DNA from: a virus
Virus record (IMG/VR): IMGVR_UViG_3300039412_000056
Coordinates: 1 to 30,602 of that record
Reading direction: 5' to 3' (one strand)
DNA: 30,602 bases
The position numbers and the translations under genes are program-made. The notes under the pieces are model-generated. The model was not told the DNA's origin. It saw only the letters and a program-made list of their open reading frames with translations, and ran no database searches. Shown here piece by piece: positions 1 to 7,479 of this stretch; within the stretch, counting starts at the first letter, position 1; every line of letters begins with the position of its first letter.

Positions 1-464
1 AACTGATAATGAGATGGTTGTGTTTTTGTAGAATGTTCTATTTGTATTTCATCATCAACCACTTTTATTCTAATAAACCCCAAATCAAATAATCTTAATA
101 CTGGTTCGTCTCCATAATCTTCCACATTTTGTTTTAACAAATAATACACGGCCCACACTGCATGACTATTACCTACCTTTTTTGTATTCCAAAATTTGGA
201 GTTAATATCCATCCAATACATATCACCATTTTTAAGGACATTATTATCATATCCTTCCCAAAGACCTTTGAATAAATCTTTGGATTGTGTTGGAATGTCA
301 GAATGACCGACGAAATCGGATTCCTCCATAGGAGTAAGAGAATATGACGGTTTTACATCAGCAGGAACACTATCATCCATGTAATCACTAAAACTAAGCC
401 CTTCCCGTTGCATCATTATGCGACGGTATTCGCTTAGTCTATTTTGTGATTTATTTGTGCCCAC
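1..464 (-). CDS. Unknown phage protein, 3' part cut off by the window edge
   Basis: An open frame runs without a stop from about 464 to the left edge. The product is mixed-charge and soluble-looking, with the stretches LSEYRRIMMQREG and GDMYWMDINSKFWNTKK. I do not recognise a family. The start is uncertain: a GTG at 464 lies 6 nt past the stop of the upstream 576-aa gene, and an ATG pair lies at 413-416. Neither has a clear ribosome-binding site. The frame is the same as that of the upstream gene, separated from it only by one TAA codon, so readthrough or a recent split cannot be excluded. Its position after two low-complexity genes suggests the same virion-related operon, which is inference only. 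Confidence 0.55.
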   Translation of the reverse strand, partial: MGTNKSQNRLSEYRRIMMQREGLSFSDYMDDSVPADVKPSYSLTPMEESDFVGHSDIPTQSKDLFKGLWEGYDNNVLKNGDMYWMDINSKFWNTKKVGNSHAVWAVYYLLKQNVEDYGDEPVLRLFDLGFIRIKVVDDEIQIEHSTKTQPSHYQ

Positions 465-470
465 ATGAAA

Positions 471-2201
471 TTAAGGTTTTCTCTTGTGAACACCGCTAGT
501 CGTTTTCTTTGGCTTTTGGTGTTTTAGACTTTGAGAAAAGGTTGATTTCTTACCTTTTTGGCCTTTGGCAATGGTTTTAGAAACTTTGCTTTGACCTTCT
601 GTTACGTCGTTTTCCCAACGTGTCTTTGGGTCTTGTGGCAAATTGCCATTCTTAACGGTTCTGTAAGAACTGTGTTGAACATCACCGCTGCCGGCTTCAT
701 TCATACCTTCTTCAGCATCCATCGTGACATCAATTTCACTGGCCGTTTCACTCATATCAGGTTGATATTGATTGTTTCTAGCAACATCATCATCCGATAC
801 TTTATACATTCTTGGTTGAACCGTCTTATAAGATGGCCCCATCTTCATGTCAACATTTTCCTGAAATGCTCCTTCTTCTGAATCAGCACAACGGTCACAT
901 TGATATCCTTTTCTTTTTTGGTCGGCGCTCAAAGCATTTGGAGTCTTACAAGTAGGACACTCAAATCTTTGTGGATTTCTTCTATTGTATTTATCAATGC
1001 CACGTTGAAATTCTTGTCTTTCACGTGCATCATCAGGGTGTTCCATACCATCTTCTTCTAAACCCTTCTTGAATCTTTTGGCTAATGCTTTACGTGCTGG
1101 AGTGCAAGTCGGCTTGCTCATTGGCGTGCAATATCCCTTGTGTTCTGGATTAACCGCTTTCTGAATCCATTTGTCATCTTTTTCATACAAACTTGGTTCA
1201 GTTCCGCCGTGTGATGCTCCGTAGTTCTTACGAATAGCATTTACATGGTCAATCTTTTCACGAAGGGTTTTTAGTTCTGCCAATTCGGCTTCACTCAAAT
1301 TACGTTGTTGATTTGCCAACTCAACGTAACGTTCATTCATCATACATTCTTCTTCGTCATCATACATTTCAGTAATCTCTGGCTCATACTGATTAGTTCT
1401 GGCTGTATCATCATCCATCACCTTGTATTGTCTTGGTTGAACTGTTTTGTATGAAGCACCCATCTTCATATTGACGGTTTCTTCATTAATCTTTACCCAT
1501 TTGCCGGATGCTTTGTCATACTTGATTTCTTTCAAGACTTCTTTGACAATACCACGAAGTTTTCTCTTGTTTTCATTGAGTTTAGCAGTAGCAGCAATAG
1601 TTCCTTGACTATTTGGGCCACCTTGTTTTTGACCTTCGCCTGGAACAACAGAACCACCAACAGATTTGGAAGCGATTGAACTATCGACTTGTTTTCCACC
1701 TGCTGTAATAGGTTCTTTGTCATTAACTGGAGTAACTTTAACACCACCTGTGTCTTTGTTTACACCGGCACAATTGGTCATGCCTGATTGTTCACCGGAT
1801 GCTGGGCCTTTGCCAAATTCTCCACCGACTTGAATAATCTTACCCATCATGATTGGTTGACCAACGTGAGGGACGGCAAGAGCACCACCCACTTTTGGAA
1901 GGCCGCCGTTATCATCGTAGTCGTCGGCAACATCACCATTAAAATCAGTTTCGGCAGTGTCGATATCACCTTCAATGGCATCTTCTTCTTCGCCAATCTC
2001 TTCGTGAAGTTTCTTATAGTAATTAACATCTTCACTTAGATTCTTACTAGCAATCTTTGCAGAAGTGTAGATGTCATTAACGGACTTGTTTTCGATAGCA
2101 ATGGCTCGCTTAAATTCTTTGGAGTCAACGCCCTCTGGGATAAGACTTTGAATGTCTTTGCCAGTTGCCTTTTTATTTTTGTAGAAATCACGATAGTTCA
2201 T
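471..2201 (-). CDS. Low-complexity protein with duplicated module and zinc ribbon, probably virion-related
   Basis: A 576-aa hydrophilic protein of unknown function. In order: a charged N-terminal region; an acidic stretch (about 66-98); a Gly/Val-rich linker (100-205); a basic amphipathic segment (about 208-226, KLRGIVKEVLKEI); two near-identical 33-residue modules (243-275 and 450-482, core MKMG-SYKTVQPR-YKV-DDD); and between them a probable zinc ribbon with CPTC at 415-418 and CDRC at 435-438. The C-terminus is very Lys-rich. There is no enzyme signature. Low-complexity phage proteins of this kind are often structural, scaffold or ejected, but that is inference. The start is supported by the TATTTATA promoter-like motif 4 nt before the ATG. 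Confidence 0.8.
   Translation of the reverse strand: MNYRDFYKNKKATGKDIQSLIPEGVDSKEFKRAIAIENKSVNDIYTSAKIASKNLSEDVNYYKKLHEEIGEEEDAIEGDIDTAETDFNGDVADDYDDNGGLPKVGGALAVPHVGQPIMMGKIIQVGGEFGKGPASGEQSGMTNCAGVNKDTGGVKVTPVNDKEPITAGGKQVDSSIASKSVGGSVVPGEGQKQGGPNSQGTIAATAKLNENKRKLRGIVKEVLKEIKYDKASGKWVKINEETVNMKMGASYKTVQPRQYKVMDDDTARTNQYEPEITEMYDDEEECMMNERYVELANQQRNLSEAELAELKTLREKIDHVNAIRKNYGASHGGTEPSLYEKDDKWIQKAVNPEHKGYCTPMSKPTCTPARKALAKRFKKGLEEDGMEHPDDARERQEFQRGIDKYNRRNPQRFECPTCKTPNALSADQKRKGYQCDRCADSEEGAFQENVDMKMGPSYKTVQPRMYKVSDDDVARNNQYQPDMSETASEIDVTMDAEEGMNEAGSGDVQHSSYRTVKNGNLPQDPKTRWENDVTEGQSKVSKTIAKGQKGKKSTFSQSLKHQKPKKTTSGVHKRKP
756..854 (-). repeat. Second copy of internal 33-residue module
   Basis: Encodes residues 450-482 of the 576-aa protein, the same length as the copy at 1377-1475. 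The shared core is MKMG-SYKTVQPR-YKV-DDD followed by AR-NQY. Most differences are conservative, which suggests an intragenic duplication kept in frame. Confidence 0.8.
1377..1475 (-). repeat. First copy of internal 33-residue module
   Basis: Encodes residues 243-275 of the 576-aa protein, matching residues 450-482. The two copies flank the probable CxxC...CxxC zinc ribbon. Confidence 0.8.
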
Positions 2202-2205
2202 AAGA

Positions 2206-2240
2206 TATAAATATTGGTTTGGAATGTTAAAATGGACAAA
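2206..2240 (-). promoter_or_regulatory. Promoter-like motif before the 576-aa gene
   Basis: Read on the minus strand: TTTG (2240-2237), ATTTTA (2233-2228), then TATTTATA (2213-2206), which ends 4 nt before the ATG at 2201. One of about ten matches to the shared motif. The spacer is 14 nt here rather than 13. Confidence 0.55.
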
Positions 2241-2241
2241 A

Positions 2242-2943
2242 TTATCTACGTCTGCGAGCAGCTAAGTCCTTGAAAATTTGGTTTAACTCTGGTGTTGCTG
2301 CGATTGCCGCAGATTTCTTTCTTGATTCAATCATTTCATCAAGAACTGCTTTTGTTTTGGAAAATGTATCTTTATTTTCAGATTCATCTACTTTCATTTT
2401 TTTGTCATCAATGTTTAACATATCAAGCCTACTGTAATAATGTGGGTCGTTCTTCATGTTCTTGAGAACGGTTTGTTTCGCTATAAACTTGTCCTTCTTT
2501 ACCATGTTACCCAATTCATATTGAAGGGCTGACATGATTTCATCAGGAGATGGAGTTTGTTTTTTCTGAAACAATTGGTCAACCTTCGGGTCAAGTTCCT
2601 TTTCAGGGTCGAGAGGTTTTTGAGATTTTTGGACATCGCCTTGGGTGTCAGGACTGACCGTGTTTGGTTTCGGTATCTTGACAGTATCGCCTGTGTCTGG
2701 CGTTGTGCTGATGGTATTTGAATTACGACCAATCCTATCAGGCCGGTCTGGCGGCTGCATCATTGCAGAAGAAGTGGACTCCGTATTGGAGGCCATGTGA
2801 TTTGTAGTCTTATCTGACGAAGAAAATTTGGAAGGGTCTTGGGTGCTACTGTTAGGTGTTCCGTAGGAACCACCGTAACTCAAATTGCCCGCACCACCAG
2901 GAGCACCTTCAAATCCGTTTTCTATAATGATTTCTTTTGCCAT
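2242..2943 (-). CDS. Unknown low-complexity phage protein, 233 aa
   Basis: Hydrophilic and probably largely disordered. The first ~125 residues are rich in Gly, Ser, Thr, Pro and Asn. The second half is charged and likely helical (KLDPKVDQLFQKK region, then LDEMIESRKKSAAIAATPELNQIF), ending in an Arg-rich tail (AARRRR). No domain is recognised. It sits 40 nt upstream of the 576-aa gene in the same orientation and has its own TATTTATA motif 4 nt before the ATG. It is probably co-expressed with its virion-like neighbour, which is inference from context. Confidence 0.75.
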   Translation of the reverse strand: MAKEIIIENGFEGAPGGAGNLSYGGSYGTPNSSTQDPSKFSSSDKTTNHMASNTESTSSAMMQPPDRPDRIGRNSNTISTTPDTGDTVKIPKPNTVSPDTQGDVQKSQKPLDPEKELDPKVDQLFQKKQTPSPDEIMSALQYELGNMVKKDKFIAKQTVLKNMKNDPHYYSRLDMLNIDDKKMKVDESENKDTFSKTKAVLDEMIESRKKSAAIAATPELNQIFKDLAARRRR

Positions 2944-2947
2944 ACCC

Positions 2948-2977
2948 TATAAATAGTATAGGAATGACTAAAAGAAA
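2948..2977 (-). promoter_or_regulatory. Promoter-like motif before the 233-aa gene
   Basis: On the minus strand, CTTTTA (2974-2969), a 13-nt spacer, then TATTTATA (2955-2948), 4 nt before the ATG at 2943. Same geometry as the copies near 6848, 26748 and 28235. Confidence 0.6.
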
Positions 2978-2985
2978 GAGGATTG

Positions 2986-3276
2986 TTAAGAGTTGTTTTT
3001 TATATCACCGTTCTCAACTATCTTCAAATCCTCGTAAGAAGCTAACTGGCGACGATAGAACTCTTGTTTGACGCACTCTAATGCACCAATCATGTTATTT
3101 CCAAGAGTGTATGAAGGGCCGTTCTTTTCAAAAATACCCCACACCAACTTTGAAATAACGTAATTTAGATGACCGACGTTAGGTGGTGTGTTTGCTCCAT
3201 AATCAGTCAATTTTTCAACCAATTCGGCAATTTCTTTGTCGTAGATGTCTCTACTGGCTTGTTTTATGTAAGGCAT
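2986..3276 (-). CDS. DUF6899-like phage protein
   Basis: A 96-aa protein that resembles the widespread small phage family DUF6899: N-terminal MPYIKQ, a central GHLNYVISKLVWGIF, then IGALECVKQEFYRR and a C-terminal YEDLKIVENGD. I recognise this order of conserved blocks, but no biochemical role is established. In this window it is the last gene of the replication block, 2 nt after the deoxyribosyltransferase-like gene, and probably co-transcribed with it. Confidence 0.8.
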   Translation of the reverse strand: MPYIKQASRDIYDKEIAELVEKLTDYGANTPPNVGHLNYVISKLVWGIFEKNGPSYTLGNNMIGALECVKQEFYRRQLASYEDLKIVENGDIKNNS

Positions 3277-3277
3277 A

Positions 3278-3817
3278 TTATCTGATTTCTTCTCTTAATA
3301 GTCTCCATCTATCAGAATCAATGGCTTTCTTGCCACTGTTGATGTCGTGGATTACTGTCAGGGCATCGTCAATTGACGAGTAGATGTATTTGTGTGGCAA
3401 TACTCCATACATCCAAAGTGGGCATACGTCTTTTCCACCTTCGATACACAGAAATATTGGTTTCTTCATTCTATTAGCCCAAAATATTTCTTCCCATGTT
3501 CCACAGGTGTTGTATTTCGGATTAATGTAACAAAAAACAAAGTCACACAAATCTACACATCGTAAATCTTCGGCTCTGATTTTCTTGACGACTTCGGTTA
3601 CTTCGTCATAGTTCTTATCTTTAATTAACTGATTAAGTTTCTGTCTGGCATCGTTATCTTCTTTTGAGGAATTAACGAATGGGTGGTTATATGGATTGAA
3701 AATGGTCACTCCAATCTCACTAAGAGATTTGGATACCTTTTCTCTCCACGACGAACCATCCATGTATTGCATCTGACCGACCAGATACGTTCTCGTCTTA
3801 TGTAACAGATTTTTCAT
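3278..3817 (-). CDS. Nucleoside 2-deoxyribosyltransferase-like protein
   Basis: A 179-aa protein with the layout of the phage nucleoside 2-deoxyribosyltransferase-like family. YLVGQMQYMDG near the N-terminus matches the substrate-binding start of the Rossmann-like fold. A middle block, LRCVDLCDFVFCYINPKYNTCGTWEEIFWA, contains the Asp-rich and Gly-Thr-Trp-Glu segment typical of the active site. Members exchange bases on deoxynucleosides or hydrolyse deoxynucleotides. Phage copies probably act in nucleotide salvage or in making unusual bases. The start is taken at the ATG at 3817; a TTG one codon upstream is less likely. The exact substrate cannot be told. Confidence 0.72.
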   Translation of the reverse strand: MKNLLHKTRTYLVGQMQYMDGSSWREKVSKSLSEIGVTIFNPYNHPFVNSSKEDNDARQKLNQLIKDKNYDEVTEVVKKIRAEDLRCVDLCDFVFCYINPKYNTCGTWEEIFWANRMKKPIFLCIEGGKDVCPLWMYGVLPHKYIYSSIDDALTVIHDINSGKKAIDSDRWRLLREEIR

Positions 3818-3820
3818 CAA

Positions 3821-4069
3821 TTAACCTTGATTTGACCGAGCAATCACTTCGACTGCGATGTTATGTCCTGAAGCGAATTGAAGGATGTCCTTCATTTCCA
3901 ATACAGGGTTGTAAGCACAGTAGATTTCGATTGTAGGCTTCATGTGGTTGGGGTGTAACTCAACCAATTCGGCTCTATCGAACCATTGCTTGTTCTTGTT
4001 CATATCGTAAAATTCTCCAAGAATCAAACGATGTTCTGTTTTTGCTGGCATTCTTTTTGGTAGTTCCAT
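3821..4069 (-). CDS. Unknown small phage protein, 82 aa
   Basis: A soluble 82-aa protein of unknown function. It sits 10 nt after the clamp-loader ATPase gene and directly before the deoxyribosyltransferase-like gene. A good ribosome-binding site (AAAGGAA) precedes the ATG by 6 nt. In T4 the small clamp-loader subunit gene 62 occupies this place, but this product is much shorter than gp62 (187 aa) and shows no similarity I can see, so I do not assign that role. Confidence 0.7.
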   Translation of the reverse strand: MELPKRMPAKTEHRLILGEFYDMNKNKQWFDRAELVELHPNHMKPTIEIYCAYNPVLEMKDILQFASGHNIAVEVIARSNQG

Positions 4070-4079
4070 AACTGTTCCT

Positions 4080-5060
4080 TTATTTTAAGTGTTTTAGTAT
4101 TTTGTAAATACACGCCAGAAACGATATGTCTCTGACCTTTGGTATAACTAACTGCATTTGCCAGTTAAGTTCACCCAATTCATATATAATTAACGCTTCT
4201 TTTCCTTTGGCATAGTCGTCAACCTTGTCAAAAAGGTGACAAACCACGGTTTCCAGTGACGAAGCATCGAATTCTGTCGTGATTTTACGAATCTCGTCAA
4301 ACACGCCAGGTTGCTGTGGATTCTTTAACAAATCGGTCAACCTGTTTAATAAATCCGTTTCTACTGCATTTTCTTTGGAAATCTTAATCTTCAAAGAAGT
4401 CTTGCCTTCTTCATCAACCGTTTCGATTGATGATTGTTGGGCAAAATTGATTACCTTTCTGATATCAGGGTAATAAGTGTTTACCATGAAAATTACATCC
4501 TCTTGTGTGAAAGAAACGTTTTCTTTCTGTAAGATATGAACCAATTTTAATGCCACTTCCTTTTTAGAGACTGGCTTGATTTCAAATGTCTGTAATCTTG
4601 ATGATAACGGAGAAATGATTTTTTCAACGTAATTACACGTTAGAATAAATCTCGTATGTGCCGAATAGGTTTCGGTCATATTTCTCAAGGCACCTTGGGC
4701 TTCTGGTGACAACCTATCTGCCTCGTCCAGAATGATAACCTTGAGAGGTTTGAAGCCCGCGGAGCAAGCAAATCCCTTCATCTTCGTTCTCACATCGTCA
4801 ACACTGTTTTCGTCTGATGCGTTGATATACATCACGTCACAGTTGATATTCTTTGTAAGAAGTTTTGCTAAAGAGGTCTTGCCTGTTCCGGCGGGGCCGA
4901 ACAGTAGAATCTGTGGAATGTCGCCTTTCTTGATGAATTGGGCGAACGTTTCCTTTACAGTTTCATTTCCAATGTAATCGGCCATCGTTTGCGGACGAAA
5001 TTTTTCTACCCAAAGTCCGTGCGGCTTTTTCTCTATTCTTTTTTCTTCTATAAAATCCAT
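4080..5060 (-). CDS. 44: Clamp-loader ATPase subunit (T4 gp44 / RFC small subunit type)
   Basis: A 326-aa AAA+ ATPase that loads the sliding clamp onto primer-template junctions. Visible motifs: the N-terminal WVEKFRPQ box (17-24), Walker A GPAGTGKT (55-62), Walker B IILDEAD (109-115), sensor 1 TCN (141-143), and SSR (153-155) in the place of the RFC-type SRC motif. The C-terminal part is the expected helical collar. Length fits T4 gp44 (319 aa). It lies two genes downstream of the clamp, the T4-like order, and starts 1 nt after the preceding stop. No separate small subunit gene is recognisable nearby, so the loader may be a homomer or its partner may be encoded elsewhere. Confidence 0.95.
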   Translation of the reverse strand: MDFIEEKRIEKKPHGLWVEKFRPQTMADYIGNETVKETFAQFIKKGDIPQILLFGPAGTGKTSLAKLLTKNINCDVMYINASDENSVDDVRTKMKGFACSAGFKPLKVIILDEADRLSPEAQGALRNMTETYSAHTRFILTCNYVEKIISPLSSRLQTFEIKPVSKKEVALKLVHILQKENVSFTQEDVIFMVNTYYPDIRKVINFAQQSSIETVDEEGKTSLKIKISKENAVETDLLNRLTDLLKNPQQPGVFDEIRKITTEFDASSLETVVCHLFDKVDDYAKGKEALIIYELGELNWQMQLVIPKVRDISFLACIYKILKHLK

Positions 5061-5061
5061 A

Positions 5062-5229
5062 TTATTTTACGAACTTGACTCTGCGAATAATGACACGGCT
5101 CTTCAAAGTCTTCTTGACTCTGTTCTTGGTTTCGCTGGCCGTAGGCAACGTATAAACGTTAGCCGTGGCACGACGCCAATTTCCGTGGTCTTTATAAAAC
5201 AGACCATATACTCTATTTGTAGTATTCAT
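5062..5229 (-). CDS. Unknown basic small protein, 55 aa
   Basis: A 55-aa, strongly basic protein ending in a Lys/Arg-rich tail (VIIRRVKFVK). A longer open frame reaches back into the clamp gene, but the ATG at 5229 has a good ribosome-binding site (AAGGAAA, 4 nt spacing) and lies outside the clamp, so I chose it. It sits between the clamp and clamp-loader genes. Function is unknown; nucleic-acid binding is only suggested by charge. Confidence 0.75.
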   Translation of the reverse strand: MNTTNRVYGLFYKDHGNWRRATANVYTLPTASETKNRVKKTLKSRVIIRRVKFVK

Positions 5230-5272
5230 GTTTTTCCTTTTTGTTTGTGTGTGTTTACCGTCGAACAAATTA

Positions 5273-6034
5273 TTAATCTTCCACTTCAACCTTGACCAAG
5301 TAGTATTGACTCTTGATACCATCCTTGTCGAAGGATACGCCTGCCAATCCAGCTTCACAGATTTGAAGTGTGGCATCTTGAACGTCACTGTTGGCAGAAA
5401 TGATTTCTTTCAAATTCTTAGCCGTAAAACTTACAGGATTTTTGATAGAATCCTTACCTGCATTGGTTGTAACATATCCACCCAAAGCAATACGGTCTGA
5501 ATTGCCTGTGGACTTGTAACCGAAAACCACGTCAAGTTTCTTGGTCTTCTTATTCATTACAACTGTGAACAATGAACCATCATCACCCAACGATGCGAAG
5601 GCTTTTGAGAACTTATCACAGAATTCAGGAGTCAACTTGATTTCCACATCGAACGGTGGAATGTTTTTCATGGAAGGAACTGGGTCAATGGCGGAAGGCT
5701 CTGATGTGACATATTCTTCACACATCTTGCCGTCATCAACTAAAATTTTACGAACTCTTGTTTTGTCCTTGTCGTCAACATCAAGAGAAAGAGAAACGTT
5801 TTCATCCAAGAAGGACAACATCTTTTTCAAACGTTCAGTAGTGAGAATTCCCACGTCTTGTCCATCAATAAATCCTTTGGCGGCATCTTTGAGTTCGACA
5901 GACGCGAATAACTTCTTATCGGAAGTCATAGCCGTTACCGTTAAATCATCCTTGTTGTTTCTCCAGATAACAGAACTTATTGTGTTACCCAAAGTGTATT
6001 TGCGAATGAAAGTCTCAATTTTTGTTTTTTCCAT
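5273..6034 (-). CDS. 45: DNA polymerase sliding clamp (T4 gp45 / PCNA-like)
   Basis: A 253-aa processivity factor that encircles DNA and tethers the polymerase; in T4 it also activates late transcription. The pattern is a repeated beta-alpha-beta clamp fold: LTTERLKKMLSFLDE in the first half, PPFDVEIKLTPEFCDKFSKAF and FTAKNLKEIISAN in the second, and a C-terminal beta strand (SQYYLVKVEVED). Length is close to T4 gp45 (228 aa) and PCNA (~260). Assignment rests on fold pattern plus position beside the clamp-loader ATPase. A TATAAATA box lies 3 nt before the ATG. Confidence 0.88.
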   Translation of the reverse strand: MEKTKIETFIRKYTLGNTISSVIWRNNKDDLTVTAMTSDKKLFASVELKDAAKGFIDGQDVGILTTERLKKMLSFLDENVSLSLDVDDKDKTRVRKILVDDGKMCEEYVTSEPSAIDPVPSMKNIPPFDVEIKLTPEFCDKFSKAFASLGDDGSLFTVVMNKKTKKLDVVFGYKSTGNSDRIALGGYVTTNAGKDSIKNPVSFTAKNLKEIISANSDVQDATLQICEAGLAGVSFDKDGIKSQYYLVKVEVED

Positions 6035-6037
6035 AAT

Positions 6038-6045
6038 TATTTATA
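6038..6045 (-). promoter_or_regulatory. TATAAATA box before the sliding clamp
   Basis: On the minus strand TATAAATA lies 3 nt before the clamp ATG. It equals the T4 late-promoter -10 consensus, but differs from the TATTTATA form used elsewhere in this window, and the upstream GTTTTA element is absent. Chance occurrence is possible in A+T-rich DNA. Confidence 0.3.
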
Positions 6046-6057
6046 TTTTCAATTTGT

Positions 6058-6843
6058 TTATTTGATTTCGAATTTTAACATATCTCCGTCGTTTGTCAAT
6101 TCATTTATTCTATAAAAACTACACCCAAGATGTTTAACTATTTCCTCTTGTCTTTTTACATCCCATTCCCTCAATTTACCACCTTTATAATGATGTCGTT
6201 CGTCCCATTCAATGACAATATTTTTACTTGGTTCATAATAGTCAACCCAATAATCCAAATCTTTAATATGATATTCTCCGTTCTTTGTAGCATAGTAACC
6301 ATCCCAACCAATTTTCAATTCCAACTGTTTAAAATATTCACAAGCAGTTTTATTATATACTGGGTTATATTTTTTAAGATGACTTAAATCTTTAATTCTA
6401 TTTATTCTCCGTTTTATTCGACTTTCTACTGACGCCTTCTTTCCTTTTTTAGAATTTGACATCTTTTGACACGATTCTTCACTTCTTATTATCCCTTTAA
6501 GGGCCTTACTTATTCTGTCTTTGTGTTCTTTGGTAAATGGAATTCCTTTAATTTTAGAAGGTTTTCCAATTAAAGATTTTGATATATTTTCACCTTTACA
6601 AAATGAACAAAAAGAATTTCTTTTTATTGCCCGAATTAAAACGTATTTCGTTGAATAACTAATATCTTTCCCACATTTAGGGCAATTTCTTTTCCAAATT
6701 TTCCCAGTATTTTCGCATACGTTCTTTTTTGATTCTATCTCCGTGTTTTTTGTAATATCGTTCATCTCTGACTCGCTTTTGTTCACGAAGTTCGGTTTTG
6801 GTTCGGTGGAGTTTTTTTCTTCCCATAATATCTTATTGTTCAT
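6058..6843 (-). CDS. Free-standing homing endonuclease: zinc finger, NUMOD3, Vsr/EDxHD-like nuclease
   Basis: A 261-aa mobile nuclease. From the ATG at 6843: a shared N-terminal segment (ILWEEKN, 5-11) that overlaps a second gene in another frame; a zinc finger with CPKC (54-57) and CSFC (79-82); NUMOD3-type DNA-binding motifs (about 92-118 and 125-140, GIPFTKEHKDRISKALKG); and a C-terminal nuclease resembling the Vsr-like EDxHD group, with DYWVDYYEPSKNIVIEWDERHHY and RQEEIVKHLGC (about 196-241). It homes next to the sliding-clamp gene, its likely target neighbourhood. The start is chosen because it lies 4 nt after a TATTTATG motif. A TTG 36 nt upstream would extend the frame but is unlikely. 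Confidence 0.85.
   Translation of the reverse strand: MNNKILWEEKNSTEPKPNFVNKSESEMNDITKNTEIESKKNVCENTGKIWKRNCPKCGKDISYSTKYVLIRAIKRNSFCSFCKGENISKSLIGKPSKIKGIPFTKEHKDRISKALKGIIRSEESCQKMSNSKKGKKASVESRIKRRINRIKDLSHLKKYNPVYNKTACEYFKQLELKIGWDGYYATKNGEYHIKDLDYWVDYYEPSKNIVIEWDERHHYKGGKLREWDVKRQEEIVKHLGCSFYRINELTNDGDMLKFEIK
6677..6826 (-). CDS. MGRKK small basic protein, nested in the endonuclease gene
   Basis: A 49-aa basic protein in a different frame from the endonuclease that covers it. It starts MGRKKLHRTK and contains RYYKKH and MRKYW. Its homologues at 16277-16444 and 28270-28419 align without gaps over about 40 residues (GRKKL, TK, RYY-RH, M--YW). Many of the base differences between copies fall in third positions of this frame (CTC/CTT, TAC/TAT, CAC/CAT), so this reading is under selection. 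GRKK with a Tyr/Arg-rich helix suggests DNA binding; function is otherwise unknown. The ATG is 17 nt inside the nuclease frame. The stop lies just before the zinc-finger part of the nuclease. Confidence 0.72.
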   Translation of the reverse strand: MGRKKLHRTKTELREQKRVRDERYYKKHGDRIKKERMRKYWENLEKKLP

Positions 6844-6847
6844 ATTA

Positions 6848-6880
6848 CATAAATATAATGTCGAAACATAAAACGACAAA
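6848..6880 (-). promoter_or_regulatory. Promoter-like motif before the clamp-side homing cassette
   Basis: On the minus strand: TTTG (6880-6877), GTTTTA (6874-6869), a 13-nt spacer, TATTTATG (6855-6848), then 4 nt to the ATG at 6843. A full match to the shared motif. Confidence 0.65.
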
Positions 6881-6885
6881 TATTT

Positions 6886-7446
6886 TTACATAAACGAATC
6901 TAACGTCAATTCTCGTTTCATAACTTTCTCATCAGGAATACAAAGGTTAATATCCACTCCAAACTTATTGGCAAATGGATGTAATTGGTTTTTTACTAAT
7001 AATTTCAAAGATTCCCTATCAGGGAGAGGGGTTAATCCTTTAGGTTCTAATACTTTTCCATACGGCCCTTTACGACCATTCTTTCCACCCGGAAGAGGTA
7101 GATTTACTGATTTAATGTCGTTCTCAAGAATGACAAGTTTTAAAGACTTGATTGAAGATTCCAACCATTCGAGTGTGCTCCAGTGACGCCAATCGTTTTT
7201 AACCGCAAGGCCTAAGACATAATGGGAATCGTTAGTGTCTTCGGTATGCCAGATGTAACAGTCGCCAGGGCGAATCAAATTTTTAGAACACTGTTCCTTG
7301 TAATGTTGAAACATTCTTGGATATCTATTTTTGAATTCAAGGGCGATGCCGGCTCCCATAGCTCCAACACAGTTTATTGTGTTGACGTAGGCATCTACTT
7401 TAGTGTCAAAAATAGATTTGTAAGATATTTGAAATCTGTCTGCCAT
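6886..7446 (-). CDS. Macro-domain protein (ADP-ribose-binding or hydrolysing)
   Basis: A 186-aa protein made mostly of a macro domain. The N-terminal half carries the family's ligand-loop hallmark: DAYVNTINCVGAMGAGIALEFK (18-39), followed by YP-MF-HY and a PGD turn (60-62), as in DarG/Poa1-type macro domains. The second conserved loop is unusual: PLPGGKNGRKGPYG stands where most members have a P-LGCG-GGL motif. Macro domains bind or remove ADP-ribose. In a phage this could reverse DarT-like ADP-ribosylation of DNA or act in nucleotide metabolism; that role is inference. It lies in the replication block between a nuclease gene and a homing endonuclease. Confidence 0.82.
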   Translation of the reverse strand: MADRFQISYKSIFDTKVDAYVNTINCVGAMGAGIALEFKNRYPRMFQHYKEQCSKNLIRPGDCYIWHTEDTNDSHYVLGLAVKNDWRHWSTLEWLESSIKSLKLVILENDIKSVNLPLPGGKNGRKGPYGKVLEPKGLTPLPDRESLKLLVKNQLHPFANKFGVDINLCIPDEKVMKRELTLDSFM

Positions 7447-7479
7447 AATGAGGTATTATCCACCCCATTGTGTAAAATG

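Noticed and set aside
558-2039. Plus-strand open frames opposite the 576-aa gene
   Set aside because: They are mirror frames of a clearly coding minus-strand gene with no ribosome-binding site and no recognisable protein features.
2206-2213. T4 late promoter TATAAATA on the plus strand at 2206, 2948 and 14320
   Set aside because: These are the complements of the TATTTATA motif that faces the minus-strand genes; nothing on the plus strand follows the first two.
3821-4069. T4 gp62-like small clamp-loader subunit
   Set aside because: The position fits but the product is only 82 aa and shows no recognisable similarity to gp62.
5230-5388. 5' extension of the 55-aa basic gene into the clamp gene
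   Set aside because: The extension reads the clamp gene out of frame, and a good ribosome-binding site points to the ATG at 5229.
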